From: DASZYT01 sp035545275
Lineage (GTDB): Bacteria; Patescibacteriota; Saccharimonadia; Saccharimonadales; UBA4665
Reading direction: 5' to 3'
Assembly: GCA_035545275.1 (NCBI GenBank)
Contig: DASZYT010000002.1
Span: 1 to 44,673 of the forward strand
DNA: 44,673 nucleotides
Shown here: positions 1 through 7,265 of the stretch, piece by piece
Layout of the letters: each line of letters opens with the position of its first letter
Position numbering within the stretch: the first letter of the stretch is position 1
Made by a program: the position numbers and the translations under genes
Notes under the pieces: model-generated
Database searches by the model: none
Seen by the model: the letters and a program-made list of their open reading frames with translations, nothing else
What the model was told of the DNA's origin: nothing

Positions 1-230
1 CTCCCGAACTGACAGCCTATTGGTTGACACGGCGAGCCGAAGCACGCAGAAGTATGGCTGATGACGCACCTGTTCTCGCTGGCTCGCGCGAGGCTGCGGA
101 CGAGCTGTCTGCACGTTTACGTGATGAAGCGGATCATTTAGTCAACCTGACTGCAGCGGTGGCCGGGCCTCTGATTGCGCAACAGGCTGGCATTTATCTG
201 GACCTGATGGTTCCACCTGCTTACGATTAA
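1..230 (+). CDS. C-terminal end of an unknown protein (5' truncated by window)
   Basis: The reading frame is open from the first bases of the window and ends with TAA at 228-230, so this is probably the last ~76 residues of a gene that starts upstream. An internal TTG at 24 could in principle start a 68-residue protein, but nothing resembling a ribosome binding site or promoter precedes it. The visible part is alanine- and arginine-rich, predicted mostly helical (motifs REAADELSARLRDEADHL and AAVAGPLIAQQAGIYLDL), with no recognisable domain. Its stop codon overlaps the stop of the convergent pth gene by 3-4 nt, so the two genes meet tail to tail without room for a terminator. Function unknown. 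Confidence 0.5.
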   Translation, partial: PELTAYWLTRRAEARRSMADDAPVLAGSREAADELSARLRDEADHLVNLTAAVAGPLIAQQAGIYLDLMVPPAYD

Positions 231-868
231 ATAAGGAAACTGCGGGTGTCGTGCGGTAGTTCGCCGCCGTAGAGATATTCGCTGAGGATAGCGGTGACTT
301 CGCGTACCAGTGCCGGCATGTGCTCCAGCTCTTTCTTGCTGAATTTTTGCAGCACAAAGTCGGCGCTATCTATTTGCGCGGGCTTTTTGGGGCCGATGCC
401 AATGCGCACGCGGCCGTAGTTTTCGCCAATAGCCTGGGTGACAGATTTTATGCCGTTATGTCCCGCACTGCTGCCGCCGACGCGCATGCGAATTTGCCCA
501 AACGCAATATCTAACTCGTCGTGTATGACCACAATCTGGCTATCGGGCACTCTATAAAAATGAGCGGCGGCCTGCACCGCTTCGCCGCTAAGGTTCATGA
601 GTGTAGTCGGCTTGATAGCAATAACCTGTGCTTGGCCGATACGGCCTGTCGACATGTGGCATTTCAGGTCTTTTTTATCTATCCAGCCGCCCATGTCGTC
701 GGTTTTATCCACGAAATGATCAATACAGGCAAAGCCCACATTGTGGCGCGTGTCGTCGTAGTCTTTGCCGATGTTGCCCAGGCCTACCAGCAGGATGGTC
801 TTGTTTTGGCCCAGCGTGTAGTACTGGATGCTTTCGCCCAGCTGCGGTTTGCGTTGAAATAATGCCAT
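227..868 (-). CDS. pth: peptidyl-tRNA hydrolase
   Basis: Cytosolic enzyme that cleaves the ester bond of peptidyl-tRNA released from stalled ribosomes and so recycles tRNA. The 213-residue protein has the family hallmarks: VGLGNIG with the substrate-binding Asn, TRHNVGF with the catalytic His, PTTLMNLSG, and HDELD with the partner Asp, followed by GGSSAGHNGIKS. There is an N-terminal extension of about 25 residues before the VGLGNIG strand compared with the E. coli enzyme. It lies 23 nt downstream of der on the same strand and is probably cotranscribed with it, two housekeeping translation genes together. It ends convergently with the truncated gene at the window edge. Confidence 0.95.
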   Translation of the reverse strand: MALFQRKPQLGESIQYYTLGQNKTILLVGLGNIGKDYDDTRHNVGFACIDHFVDKTDDMGGWIDKKDLKCHMSTGRIGQAQVIAIKPTTLMNLSGEAVQAAAHFYRVPDSQIVVIHDELDIAFGQIRMRVGGSSAGHNGIKSVTQAIGENYGRVRIGIGPKKPAQIDSADFVLQKFSKKELEHMPALVREVTAILSEYLYGGELPHDTRSFLI

Positions 869-891
869 AGGCTAAGTGTAGCAGATGTGGG

Positions 892-2256
892 CTAGCGTCT
901 GGCTTTGGTGGGGCTGTTGCCGTGTTTGTGGCTGACGTGCTTTTCGATAAACCATAGCTGCAGCGGCGTGCCTGCGTACCCAAAGGTTTCGCGCATGGCC
1001 CGCTCCATGTAGCGGCGATAGCTCCAGTGCAAAAACTTAGTTTGGCTACCAAAAATTTTGAAGGCGGGCGTAGGGTTGTCGGTTTCCTGCACCATGTAGT
1101 TGAGCTTGGGGTTGTGATTTTTGAGGCCGGCTGGCGGGTGGCTGTCGACCACGCGGCGCAGCCACTGGTTGAGCTGGCGGGTTGGGATGCGTTTGCCACG
1201 TTCTTGGTCAATTTGCAGAGCCAAATCAAAGAGTTTGGTGACATTTTGGCCGGTAACGGCGCTGGTGAAAACAAGCGGCGCCCACGGCACAAAATCGTAC
1301 GTGCTGGCAATTTGCGGCGCCAAAGCGTCGCGTGTGTAGGCGTCTTTGCCTTCGGCGGCGTCCCACTTGCTCACCAGTAGCACCAGGCCCTTGCCGGCTT
1401 CCTTTATCATGCCGGCAATTTTTTGGTCGAGCTGTACGTTGAGTTCATTGACGTCCATGAGCAGAAAACAGACGTCGGCTTGCTCGATGGCCGACAGGCT
1501 GCGTAATACGCTGAAGTGCTCCACGCCCCGCCCTATCTTGCCTGCCCGGCGGATGCCGGCTGTGTCCATCAGTTCCACCTCTCGGCCCTCGTAACGCACA
1601 ATGGTGCGGTTGATGTCGCGCGTAGTCCCAGCCACATCGGCAACGATGGCCTGCTGCTTTTTAGACAAGGTGTTAAACAGATAGGACTTGCCCACGTTGG
1701 GACGGCCCAGCAGCGCAATATGCAGGCGATTGTCGTCCTCGATGGCTGTAACTTCCGGGATAACACGCACCAGCCGCCCCAGCAGCTCAGCAATGCCCTC
1801 GCGGTGCGTGGCGCTGGTGAATATCATTTGCTTGATGCCCAGACGCTGGAATATGCCCACCAAGTCGGCTTTGCGGGCCTTGTCGACCTTGTTAACCACC
1901 AAAAACACTGGCTTGCCGCTCTTGAGCGCCATCTTGGCTACGCGGCGATCCTCGTCGGTGATTTGCACATCGGCTTCGGCAACGACCCAGATAACGTCGG
2001 CGCTGTCGGCCGCCTGCTCTATTTGCTCCTGGATGGTGAATTCAAAATCGTCCTCGGGAGTTTTTACGCCGGCGGTGTCGACAATCCAAAAGTCATGGCC
2101 GTCGTAATTGGCCTTGGCTGTGATGGCGTCACGCGTGGTGCCCGGTTCGTTGGCCACAATGGCCTCGCGCCGGTCTAAAATCGCGTTGAACAGGCTGGAC
2201 TTACCCACGTTCGCCCGGCCGACAATCGCCACAATCGGTAGTTTCTTAGTTGCCAT
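892..2256 (-). CDS. der: ribosome biogenesis GTPase Der (EngA)
   Basis: Essential double-GTPase that acts in maturation of the 50S ribosomal subunit. The 454-residue protein has two tandem GTPase domains and a C-terminal KH-like domain. Domain 1 shows the P-loop GRANVGKSS, the G3 DTAG and the G4 NKVD. Domain 2 shows GRPNVGKSY, DTAG and the G4 variant SKWD (usually NKWD). The KH-like region follows from about residue 350 (TRQLNQWLRRVVDSHPP, then LKFFGTQ-like IFGSQTKFLHWSY). The start ATG lies 8 nt after a TATAAT box with no ribosome binding site, which fits a leaderless mRNA. pth follows 23 nt downstream. The promoter is back to back with that of the unknown gene at 2320. Confidence 0.97.
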   Translation of the reverse strand: MATKKLPIVAIVGRANVGKSSLFNAILDRREAIVANEPGTTRDAITAKANYDGHDFWIVDTAGVKTPEDDFEFTIQEQIEQAADSADVIWVVAEADVQITDEDRRVAKMALKSGKPVFLVVNKVDKARKADLVGIFQRLGIKQMIFTSATHREGIAELLGRLVRVIPEVTAIEDDNRLHIALLGRPNVGKSYLFNTLSKKQQAIVADVAGTTRDINRTIVRYEGREVELMDTAGIRRAGKIGRGVEHFSVLRSLSAIEQADVCFLLMDVNELNVQLDQKIAGMIKEAGKGLVLLVSKWDAAEGKDAYTRDALAPQIASTYDFVPWAPLVFTSAVTGQNVTKLFDLALQIDQERGKRIPTRQLNQWLRRVVDSHPPAGLKNHNPKLNYMVQETDNPTPAFKIFGSQTKFLHWSYRRYMERAMRETFGYAGTPLQLWFIEKHVSHKHGNSPTKARR

Positions 2257-2264
2257 TTGTCTGC

Positions 2265-2270
2265 ATTATA
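2265..2270 (-). promoter_or_regulatory. -10 box of der, leaderless-type
   Basis: TATAAT on the minus strand, with 8 nt between it and the der ATG. No Shine-Dalgarno sequence fits in that space, so transcription should start at or next to the start codon. No good -35 is seen (the best is GTGTCA-like). Confidence 0.7.
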
Positions 2271-2284
2271 ACAGATAACAGTAG

Positions 2285-2313
2285 TTGACACGAGGGTATT
2301 TTTGTATTAAAAA
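2285..2313 (+). promoter_or_regulatory. putative promoter of the 319-aa gene
   Basis: A perfect TTGACA -35 sits at 2285-2290. At 17 bp spacing the -10 would be the weak TAAAAA at 2308-2313, six nt before the ATG at 2320. A TATTAA at 2305-2310 is an alternative with short spacing. No ribosome binding site is present. It is divergent from the der promoter within a 63-bp gap. Confidence 0.5.
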
Positions 2314-2319
2314 AATGTA

Positions 2320-3279
2320 ATGACTGTTGATGATTCGGGAGACTTTTTGCGTCGAGCAGCACAGAACAATGAAGACATGGCTACTGCCATGCTTGAAGAC
2401 GCAGCACTAGTAGAATTACACGATAAGACAAGTGATATACAGAATAGGTACGAGAGCGAACTCGCTAGCCTTTCTGGGGAATGCTGGAAGAAGTTTCTAT
2501 CAGGAATTACTGCGGAGCCCTTTACGATAGGTAAAATCGGTGACTACGGGGATACTGGAATAAGCCAGTGGGTGGTAACGACGATTCAAAGTGAACCTGC
2601 TATTGTGCAAAAGACATTGAGTGGCTCGGGTATTGAACGGGATCGCTCAAAAAGTGCCGATAAGGTACGCGCTTATCTTGAGGGTCAGCGTGGGATGTTC
2701 GCGACCCATCGTAAGCAAAAAGTAGTGGAGTACTTCTTAGATCATAGTACGCGTGCGAGCATCAAGGTGTATCACAGATTGCCTGCCCGAACCGGGGCGT
2801 ATGGCGAAATTGAGACGCACCAAGGCAACTATCTTACGTTTGTATTAAGCCACTATCTTGAGAAGCCAAGCCTAGATCCGGTCTTTGCCCGCAAGGCAGT
2901 CAGTGAGGCATTAGTTAAAATTGTAGAAGATAGGATACGAGCAGAGGAGCGCGAAGCCGCCAAACATGCCAAATCTCAGAAGCAGAAGCTATGGCACCTC
3001 GATAAAGTAATGGAACAGGCCGGATGGGGCGCTGAGGAGCAATTGCTCCTCCAAGTTGGTCTTGATGAACTATTTCAAGGATGGGAATACGATAACCGCG
3101 TTAATAGAGTGCAGGCGCACCCTTTTGAGGAGGCGAGCAAGCTGGATGAAAATGTAAGGCAAGAAGCGCTCAGGGTAGTTGGTCAAAAGCTAGATGACAA
3201 AATCCGAGAAGTAAATCTGTTCAGTCAGGCCTACGAGATGACAGAAGGTGCTACTCCTGAAAATTTTAGTTCTCTATGA
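2320..3279 (+). CDS. unknown 319-aa soluble protein
   Basis: No family recognised. The protein has no signal peptide or membrane segment and is predicted largely helical and charged. A lysine/arginine/glutamate-rich stretch around residues 205-230 (IRAEEREAAKHAKSQKQK) looks like a coiled coil or long helix. The middle part is rich in aromatic and histidine residues (THQGNYLTFVLSHYLE). It stands alone on the plus strand between der and rluB, which are both on the minus strand, and overlaps the rluB 3' end by 14 nt. Its codon use looks more AT-rich than that of der or rluB, which could mean recent acquisition. Good ORF length and a TTGACA element support it as a real gene; its job cannot be told. 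Confidence 0.75.
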   Translation: MTVDDSGDFLRRAAQNNEDMATAMLEDAALVELHDKTSDIQNRYESELASLSGECWKKFLSGITAEPFTIGKIGDYGDTGISQWVVTTIQSEPAIVQKTLSGSGIERDRSKSADKVRAYLEGQRGMFATHRKQKVVEYFLDHSTRASIKVYHRLPARTGAYGEIETHQGNYLTFVLSHYLEKPSLDPVFARKAVSEALVKIVEDRIRAEEREAAKHAKSQKQKLWHLDKVMEQAGWGAEEQLLLQVGLDELFQGWEYDNRVNRVQAHPFEEASKLDENVRQEALRVVGQKLDDKIREVNLFSQAYEMTEGATPENFSSL

Positions 3280-3937
3280 TGTTGCGGTAAAGGCCGCTTA
3301 GTAGAGAGCCCAATGTGTAACGTTCGAAATGGGTGCGGTGGAGTTTCTCTACTTTATAACCAAGCGCGGCGAAGGTGCGGCGGATCTGGCGGTTGCGGCC
3401 TTCGTGCATTAGTACTTTCCACTTTTTGTCGTCCCCTTCCTTGAGCCGTTCTAGCTGTAGTTTGCTATTGCCGTCCTCCAGCTCAATGCCGTGGTCGGAT
3501 ATCATCTGTCGATGCAAAGGTGCAAGCGGTTTATCGAGCTCAACTTCGTAGACTTTGGTCTTCTGAAAACTGGGGTGCGTAAGCTGGTGCGCCAGTGTGC
3601 CGTCGTTTGTGAGCAGTAATAATCCGGATGAATCTTTATCTAGTCGGCCGATGGGTTTGAGATGGTGCAGTTCGGGCGGCAAAAGGTCGTAGATAGTCTG
3701 GCTGCCCTGCCCGTCGCGGCTAACGACGTAACCGGCCGGCTTGTTGAGCATAATGGTCACCGTATTGACATCGGTGCTAATAGCGACGTTGTCAAGCGTT
3801 ACACTGTCGCCGTCTTTGATATCCTGACCGGCCTGAGGAGCTTGGGCATTGACCAGTACCCTGCCCTCTGCAATAGCGGCATCGGCCGCCCGCCGGCTCA
3901 TGCCCGTAGCTAAGGCAACATACTTATTGATGCGCAT
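3266..3937 (-). CDS. rluB: RsuA/RluB-family 23S/16S rRNA pseudouridine synthase
   Basis: Converts a specific uridine in ribosomal RNA to pseudouridine. Residues 1-60 form an S4 RNA-binding domain (MRINKYVALATGMSRRAADAAI). The catalytic domain follows with LNKPAGYVVSRDGQG, the active-site motif GRLDKDSSGLLLL containing the nucleophilic Asp, KVYEVELD, and the closing MHEGRNRQIRR and GYKVEKLHR motifs. At 223 residues it is a compact member. Whether it is RluB, RluE, RluF or RsuA in specificity cannot be decided from sequence alone; RluB is the default for single copies in small genomes. The ATG is 6 nt after a TACTAT -10 box, a leaderless arrangement. Its 3' end overlaps the convergent 319-aa gene. 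Confidence 0.9.
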   Translation of the reverse strand: MRINKYVALATGMSRRAADAAIAEGRVLVNAQAPQAGQDIKDGDSVTLDNVAISTDVNTVTIMLNKPAGYVVSRDGQGSQTIYDLLPPELHHLKPIGRLDKDSSGLLLLTNDGTLAHQLTHPSFQKTKVYEVELDKPLAPLHRQMISDHGIELEDGNSKLQLERLKEGDDKKWKVLMHEGRNRQIRRTFAALGYKVEKLHRTHFERYTLGSLLSGLYRNIIEN

Positions 3938-3943
3938 ACGTCA

Positions 3944-3949
3944 ATAGTA
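3944..3949 (-). promoter_or_regulatory. -10 box of rluB, leaderless-type
   Basis: TACTAT on the minus strand, 6 nt before the ATG of the pseudouridine synthase gene. No ribosome binding site can fit between them. Confidence 0.55.
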
Positions 3950-3962
3950 CCGGCCAAAGGCG

Positions 3963-5282
3963 CTATAAGGCAATGTTGTTGGGGTCGAAATCACTTCCCT
4001 GGCTCGGCGCGGCAGGAGCTTGTACAGGGCCGGCTGAGCCTTGGCTCGGCTGGTCTTCGCTGGGAGCTTGTGTGGGCTGTATGGGATCAGGCATAGAGGT
4101 AGGTGCGGCCGGTGGAGGTGTGACATCGTTAATGAACTGAGCGGCGGCTTGCTCTTTGGCGTCTTCGGCGGCGGCGAGTTCGGCAAGATCGGGCTTGGGG
4201 TTGTCGGAGGTGTCGAGGGGTTGAATGATCTTTTTGTGGGCAATGGGAGCGTTGCCGTCGCTAGAGGTATCAGCGGTAGAGGGAGCGTCTGTCGTGTTGG
4301 CTGCAGGTACTGCCGAGGCGTCGTCGACTGGAGCGGCCGGTGGAGTAGTGGTGCTGACATCTACGGCCTGCACATCCGAAGGTCGGTCGGCTGCCGGCTG
4401 AGTGCTGGCCACCAAGGTGTCGATGGCGCTTTGCATAGCTACATCATTGGATGATGGACTAGCTGGTATAGCCGGCTCGGCGGCTGGCGCCGGTGTAACA
4501 GGACCGACTGTGGGGGTTGTCTGGTTGGTGTTAGTATTAATAAAATCTTCTATTTGGTTAGTAACCTTGGCCTCTTCCTGAGCAGAAGATTGGGCAGAAC
4601 TTACCAAGTCATTGGCAGGTTCGGGAGTGGTAGACGATGGCGGTACGGCCGGCTCGGCGGCTGGCGCCGGTGTAACTGAAGGAGTCTGAGGTGGCTCTGG
4701 TGCCGGAGAAACGGGTGCACTAGGCTCAGGTTGTACTGCTGGCGCGGGGGCGGCTACAGGCTCGGACGGGGCTGCCGGTGGCTCACTCACGGGCATATCA
4801 ACTACTGGCGCAGGCGCGGCTGCCGGGGTTACAGAACTGCTGTCGCTTGCAGGCGCTGAGTCGCCACCTGAGGAGTTGGCATTATCGGCCACAGCTGCTA
4901 CAGCCAGAGATGGAGAATCATTTAACAGCTCGTGGGCGGTCTTGACGATGTCCTCGAGGGTAACCTGGGACTTAACCAAGTAGCGGTCGGCGCCCAGACT
5001 ATCGGCCCGGGTCTTGTCCTCGGCCTGGCCCAGAGCGGTAAGCATGATGGTCTTGATGTCTTTGAGCCCATCGGTGTTGCGCAGGATGTCAAGCATCTCG
5101 AACCCGCTGATTTTGGGCATCATAACGTCTGAGATGACCAGATCGGGCTTTTCGTTTTTGGCTACTACCAAAGCTTCCTCGCCATCCTTAGCGGAAACTA
5201 TCTCATAGCCTTCGGCTTGCAAACGAGCCTCATAAATCTCACGCAAGTTGTTGTCGTCTTCGACCAAGAGAATTTTGGACAT
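3963..5282 (-). CDS. response regulator with long Pro/Ala/Ser-rich disordered tail
   Basis: Residues 1-120 are a CheY-like receiver domain: LLVEDD with the acidic pair, phosphoacceptor Asp52 in VISDVMMPK, Thr in MLTALGQ and Lys in YLVKSQ. No DNA-binding or enzymatic output domain follows. Instead about 310 residues are low-complexity, dominated by Pro, Ala, Ser, Glu and Val, with repeats of VTPAPAAEPAVP/IP. Three helix-prone islands interrupt it: NQIEDFINTN, AMQSAIDTLVAS, and a conserved-looking C-terminal part with DLAELAAAED and AAAQFINDV. The gene lies just downstream of a membrane histidine kinase, its likely partner. A TTACAT-17-TATAAT promoter overlapping the kinase stop and an AGAGG site before the ATG suggest it can also be transcribed alone. 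The output may be protein-protein interaction. Confidence 0.85.
   Translation of the reverse strand: MSKILLVEDDNNLREIYEARLQAEGYEIVSAKDGEEALVVAKNEKPDLVISDVMMPKISGFEMLDILRNTDGLKDIKTIMLTALGQAEDKTRADSLGADRYLVKSQVTLEDIVKTAHELLNDSPSLAVAAVADNANSSGGDSAPASDSSSVTPAAAPAPVVDMPVSEPPAAPSEPVAAPAPAVQPEPSAPVSPAPEPPQTPSVTPAPAAEPAVPPSSTTPEPANDLVSSAQSSAQEEAKVTNQIEDFINTNTNQTTPTVGPVTPAPAAEPAIPASPSSNDVAMQSAIDTLVASTQPAADRPSDVQAVDVSTTTPPAAPVDDASAVPAANTTDAPSTADTSSDGNAPIAHKKIIQPLDTSDNPKPDLAELAAAEDAKEQAAAQFINDVTPPPAAPTSMPDPIQPTQAPSEDQPSQGSAGPVQAPAAPSQGSDFDPNNIAL
4471..4499. repeat. 29-bp direct repeat, copy 1 (inside regulator tail)
   Basis: Identical to 4648-4676. It encodes the repeated TPAPAAEPA peptide in the tail of the response regulator, so it reflects slippage or duplication within a low-complexity coding region, not a mobile element. 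Confidence 0.85.
4648..4676. repeat. 29-bp direct repeat, copy 2 (inside regulator tail)
   Basis: Second identical copy of the 29-bp segment at 4471-4499, 177 bp apart (59 codons, in frame). Confidence 0.85.
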
Positions 5283-5321
5283 ATTTACCTCTTATTTGTT
5301 GTTATGCTTATGCTTACCATT

Positions 5322-5350
5322 ATTATATCATGATGCCGTTAAAGATGTAA
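5322..5350 (-). promoter_or_regulatory. promoter of the long-tailed response regulator
   Basis: TTACAT (5345-5350) and TATAAT (5322-5327) on the minus strand with 17 bp spacing. The -10 box abuts the stop codon of the upstream kinase gene, leaving a ~35-nt leader with an AGAGG ribosome binding site before the ATG at 5282. Confidence 0.55.
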
Positions 5351-6665
5351 TGGGGGCCAACGTGGACGATTTGGCCTCGCTGGATTGAAGCTGGGTGGCC
5401 TGCTGCGTGCTCAGGCGCGGGAGGTTGATGTAAAAGGTGCTGCCCTTGCCCAGCTCGCTCTCTACCCAAATGCGCCCCTGATATAGTTCGACAATTTTGC
5501 GGCAGATGAACAACCCAAGCCCGGTGCCGCCGATGGTGCGAGTGGTGGTGTTGTCGACGCGGTAAAACTTTTGGAAAAGGTGCGGGATATCCTCGGCCGG
5601 GATACCCGGGCCGGTGTCGCTAATGCGGAACTGCACCACTTGGTCGTTGCCAGTAAGGCCGATGGATACCGTGCCTTCGTCGGTGTATTTGACGGCATTG
5701 TCAAACAGGTTGGTGATAACTTCGCGTAGTCGATCAGGGTCGGCGTGCACGTAGTACAGTGGCTTCACCACCTTTTCGCCGCCAGTGGCCTTGCTGGCAT
5801 CAATGGTGGACGATGAGCCTACATTGAACTCCATGAATAAACCCTTTTTCTCGGCGGCAAACTTGAGGTCTTGAGCGAGCTGCTCGACGTATTCGCCCAT
5901 TTCTACCACTACCGGATGGCTGGAGAGCCGGCCATCTTCGGCTTTGGCGCTGGTGAGCAAGTCTTGGAACAATTTGCCAAGGTGCTGGGTGCTGGCGTGC
6001 GCCTTTTCGAGGTAGTCGCGAGCGCGGCTGTCAATGGTGCTGACTTTGTCGTTGAGGGCCAGGGCCAAGTAGCCTTCGATGGCGGCCACGGGTGTACGCA
6101 TCTCGTGGCTGGCGGTGCTAATGAACTCGGCCCGCTGGTTCTCTTCTTGGCGCTCCTCGCTCACGTCACGGAAAATAGCCACCGCAGCCGTTACCTGCTT
6201 GTTGGCGTCAAGCAAGGGCGAAAGACTGAGACTGATAGAAATCTGCTTGTTGGACCGCGTCATGAGCACAGCAGCGTTGTCGCGGATGGTCTGCCCTTCC
6301 TTGAAGATACGGTTGAATGGGTTTTTGGCGGCCTCGTACTCAACACCTTTGTTGTTGACGAGCTTGACTACCGAAAACACATTAAGCCCCTGTGCCTCAT
6401 TTGCTGGCCATCCGGTAATGTGCGAGGCGCCGGGGTTAAAAAGCTGGATAGTCTGATTGTTGTCCAGTAGTACTACCCCGTCTTCGATGGCGTTTAAGAT
6501 AATGTCTGATTTTTGCTTTTCATCGCGCAAGCTGCCAGCTAACACCGTAGTGTTAGGAGCGGCAGAAGACTTTTTGCCGTGCAAAAAACGCACCACAAAT
6601 AACAAGCCCACCACCACTAGCGCGAGCCCTACTGCTATTACAAGGTACAACGTATCTGTAGTCAT
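5328..6665 (-). CDS. membrane-anchored PAS-type sensor histidine kinase
   Basis: A 445-residue kinase. A single N-terminal membrane helix (residues ~5-28) is followed by a PAS domain (~55-170; ILNAIEDGVVLLDNN, FNPGASHITGW, AIFRDVSEE), a HisKA dimerisation domain with phospho-acceptor His187 in STASHEMRTP, and a HATPase_c domain with N box NLFDNAVKYT, G1 DTGPGIP and G2 GTGLGLFICRK. There is no extracellular sensor domain, so the signal is probably read by the PAS domain or the membrane. It resembles PhoR/VicK-type kinases. It is the first gene of a pair with the downstream long-tailed response regulator (45-nt gap), which is its probable phosphorylation partner. Confidence 0.93.
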   Translation of the reverse strand: MTTDTLYLVIAVGLALVVVGLLFVVRFLHGKKSSAAPNTTVLAGSLRDEKQKSDIILNAIEDGVVLLDNNQTIQLFNPGASHITGWPANEAQGLNVFSVVKLVNNKGVEYEAAKNPFNRIFKEGQTIRDNAAVLMTRSNKQISISLSLSPLLDANKQVTAAVAIFRDVSEERQEENQRAEFISTASHEMRTPVAAIEGYLALALNDKVSTIDSRARDYLEKAHASTQHLGKLFQDLLTSAKAEDGRLSSHPVVVEMGEYVEQLAQDLKFAAEKKGLFMEFNVGSSSTIDASKATGGEKVVKPLYYVHADPDRLREVITNLFDNAVKYTDEGTVSIGLTGNDQVVQFRISDTGPGIPAEDIPHLFQKFYRVDNTTTRTIGGTGLGLFICRKIVELYQGRIWVESELGKGSTFYINLPRLSTQQATQLQSSEAKSSTLAPITSLTAS

Positions 6666-6790
6666 GAACGCTTATGCTTCCATCCTTCATTATCCGATGT
6701 TTCAGAGGCAGATGCAACGGCTACGGTTATCTGGACGTGCACTAACAGATGTGGTAAGATGTTCCCGTCTTCGTTCAGATGTCTTTTAAA

Positions 6791-6829
6791 AAATTTCAAA
6801 CCAAGCGACTTGTTCGCTGTTTGGAATTT
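6791..6829 (+). other. long hairpin with CTTGT loop
   Basis: The inner stem AGCGA/TCGCT closes a CTTGT loop (6809-6813). An outer 11-bp stem (6791-6801 with 6819-6829, one G-T pair) is separated by a 2-nt bulge. T-rich sequence follows, so it could terminate transcription on the plus strand, though no plus-strand gene precedes it. It may belong to an unannotated small RNA. Confidence 0.6.
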
Positions 6830-6848
6830 TTAGAGGAGATGCCGCGAC

Positions 6849-6901
6849 GACTTTGCAGGCTGGCAAGCTAAACTTGTTTTAGCTTGGCTGCCTGCAAAGT
6901 C
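6849..6901 (+). repeat. near-perfect 24-bp inverted repeat with CTTGT loop upstream of tRNA-Glu
   Basis: Arms 6849-6872 and 6878-6901 pair over 24 positions with two mismatches, around the loop CTTGT (6873-6877). It ends 18 bp before tRNA-Glu. There is no T run after it. It could be a processing hairpin in a tRNA precursor, a cruciform, or part of a small RNA. Confidence 0.75.
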
Positions 6902-6919
6902 TCCAGCGAGCGTGGACGA

Positions 6920-6996
6920 GGCCCCGTCGTCTAGTGGTCCAGGACGTCAGGTTCTCATCCTGAAGATCGCGGGTTCGACTCCCGCCGGGGTCACCA
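6920..6996 (+). tRNA. tRNA-Glu (anticodon CTC)
   Basis: A complete cloverleaf can be drawn. The acceptor stem GGCCCCG pairs with CGGGGTC, then discriminator A and an encoded CCA. The anticodon stem TCAGG/CCTGA holds the loop TTCTCAT, giving anticodon CTC (reads GAG). The T arm is GCGGG-TTCGACT-CCCGC. The 3' CCA is encoded in the DNA. The tRNA 3' end is immediately followed by a terminator hairpin and is repeated twice downstream (see the array). The glutamyl-tRNA synthetase gene lies 7 kb away in the same window. Confidence 0.96.
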
Positions 6997-7035
6997 AAGT
7001 AAAAGGCTCACCGCTGGTGGGCCTTTTACTTTGGT
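6993..7035 (+). terminator. terminator after tRNA-Glu
   Basis: A 15-bp perfect stem starts in the CCA end of the tRNA (ACCAAAGTAAAAGGC) and closes with GCCTTTTACTTTGGT. An inner CACC/GGTG extends it. The 3' arm carries the T-rich TTTTACTTT tract after the GC core, so it can act as an intrinsic terminator. Confidence 0.75.
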
Positions 7036-7124
7036 AGCTTCTCAACGAGAAGCCAACCCGCGATGCGGTTCGTAAGTGAGTCTGTTGCCCGAGTATTACT
7101 CGGCGCACAGATTCACTTCGTGTC
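7036..7124 (+). ncRNA. structured element E1 of a tandem array (unknown RNA-like element)
   Basis: Three consecutive stems can be drawn: 7037-7043 with 7047-7053 (GCTTCTC/GAGAAGC), 7055-7061 with 7065-7070 (AAC-CGC/GCG-GTT with a bulge), and 7074-7085 with 7107-7118 (12 bp). The last encloses an inner hairpin CCGAGT/ACTCGG. The element is followed by a copy of the tRNA-Glu 3' end and a terminator, so it may be transcribed as a discrete RNA. It is not a tRNA by fold. The family is unrecognised. Confidence 0.5.
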
Positions 7125-7142
7125 CCCGCCGGGGTCACCAAA
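7125..7142 (+). repeat. 18-bp copy of the tRNA-Glu 3' end
   Basis: CCCGCCGGGGTCACCAAA, identical to 6981-6998 in the tRNA-Glu 3' end and its first downstream bases, 144 bp further on. A degenerate third copy is at 7266-7283. A direct repeat of a tRNA 3' end is the usual signature of integrase attachment sites, but only ~140 bp lies between copies and no integrase is present. Confidence 0.8.
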
Positions 7143-7178
7143 ACAAGAGTCCGACTTTATGTCGGGCTTTTGTTTTGG
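7138..7178 (+). terminator. second terminator hairpin of the array
   Basis: CCAAAACAA...GTCCGAC pairs with GTCGGGC...TTGTTTTGG around a TTTAT loop. The 3' arm has TTTTGTTTT. It starts in the CCA of the tRNA-tail copy exactly as the first terminator does, but with a different stem sequence. Confidence 0.7.
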
Positions 7179-7265
7179 CTGTGCTCGTTAGAGCGCCAAC
7201 CCGCAGGGTTCGGTCATTAGTCTGTTGCCCAAGCGAAGCGCGGCACACAGATTAATGTGCGCTCT
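7179..7265 (+). ncRNA. structured element E2 of the tandem array
   Basis: Same architecture as E1 with changed sequence. Stems are 7181-7186 with 7191-7196 (GTGCTC/GAGCGC), 7198-7202 with 7206-7210 (AACCC/GGGTT), and 7215-7225 with 7247-7257 (CATTAGTCTGT/ACAGATTAATG). The AGTCTGT/ACAGATT part of the third stem is identical to E1. The outer part differs by paired changes (A-T to C-G, G-C to A-T, G-C to T-A), i.e. covariation. The 21-nt interior loop has the same length, beginning TGCCC in both. Confidence 0.5.

Noticed and set aside
4471..4676. 29-bp direct repeat as a mobile or CRISPR repeat
   Set aside because: It is in frame inside a Pro/Ala-rich coding region and occurs only twice.
6947..7141. 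Minus-strand 64-aa frame with AGVEP-type peptide
   Set aside because: It is antisense to tRNA-Glu and its repeated tail; such frames are well-known artefacts.
7036..7265. E1/E2 as decayed tRNA genes or integron attC sites
   Set aside because: No D arm, anticodon arm or 5' acceptor half matches the tRNA tail, and the attC core sites GTTRRRY/RYYYAAC are absent.
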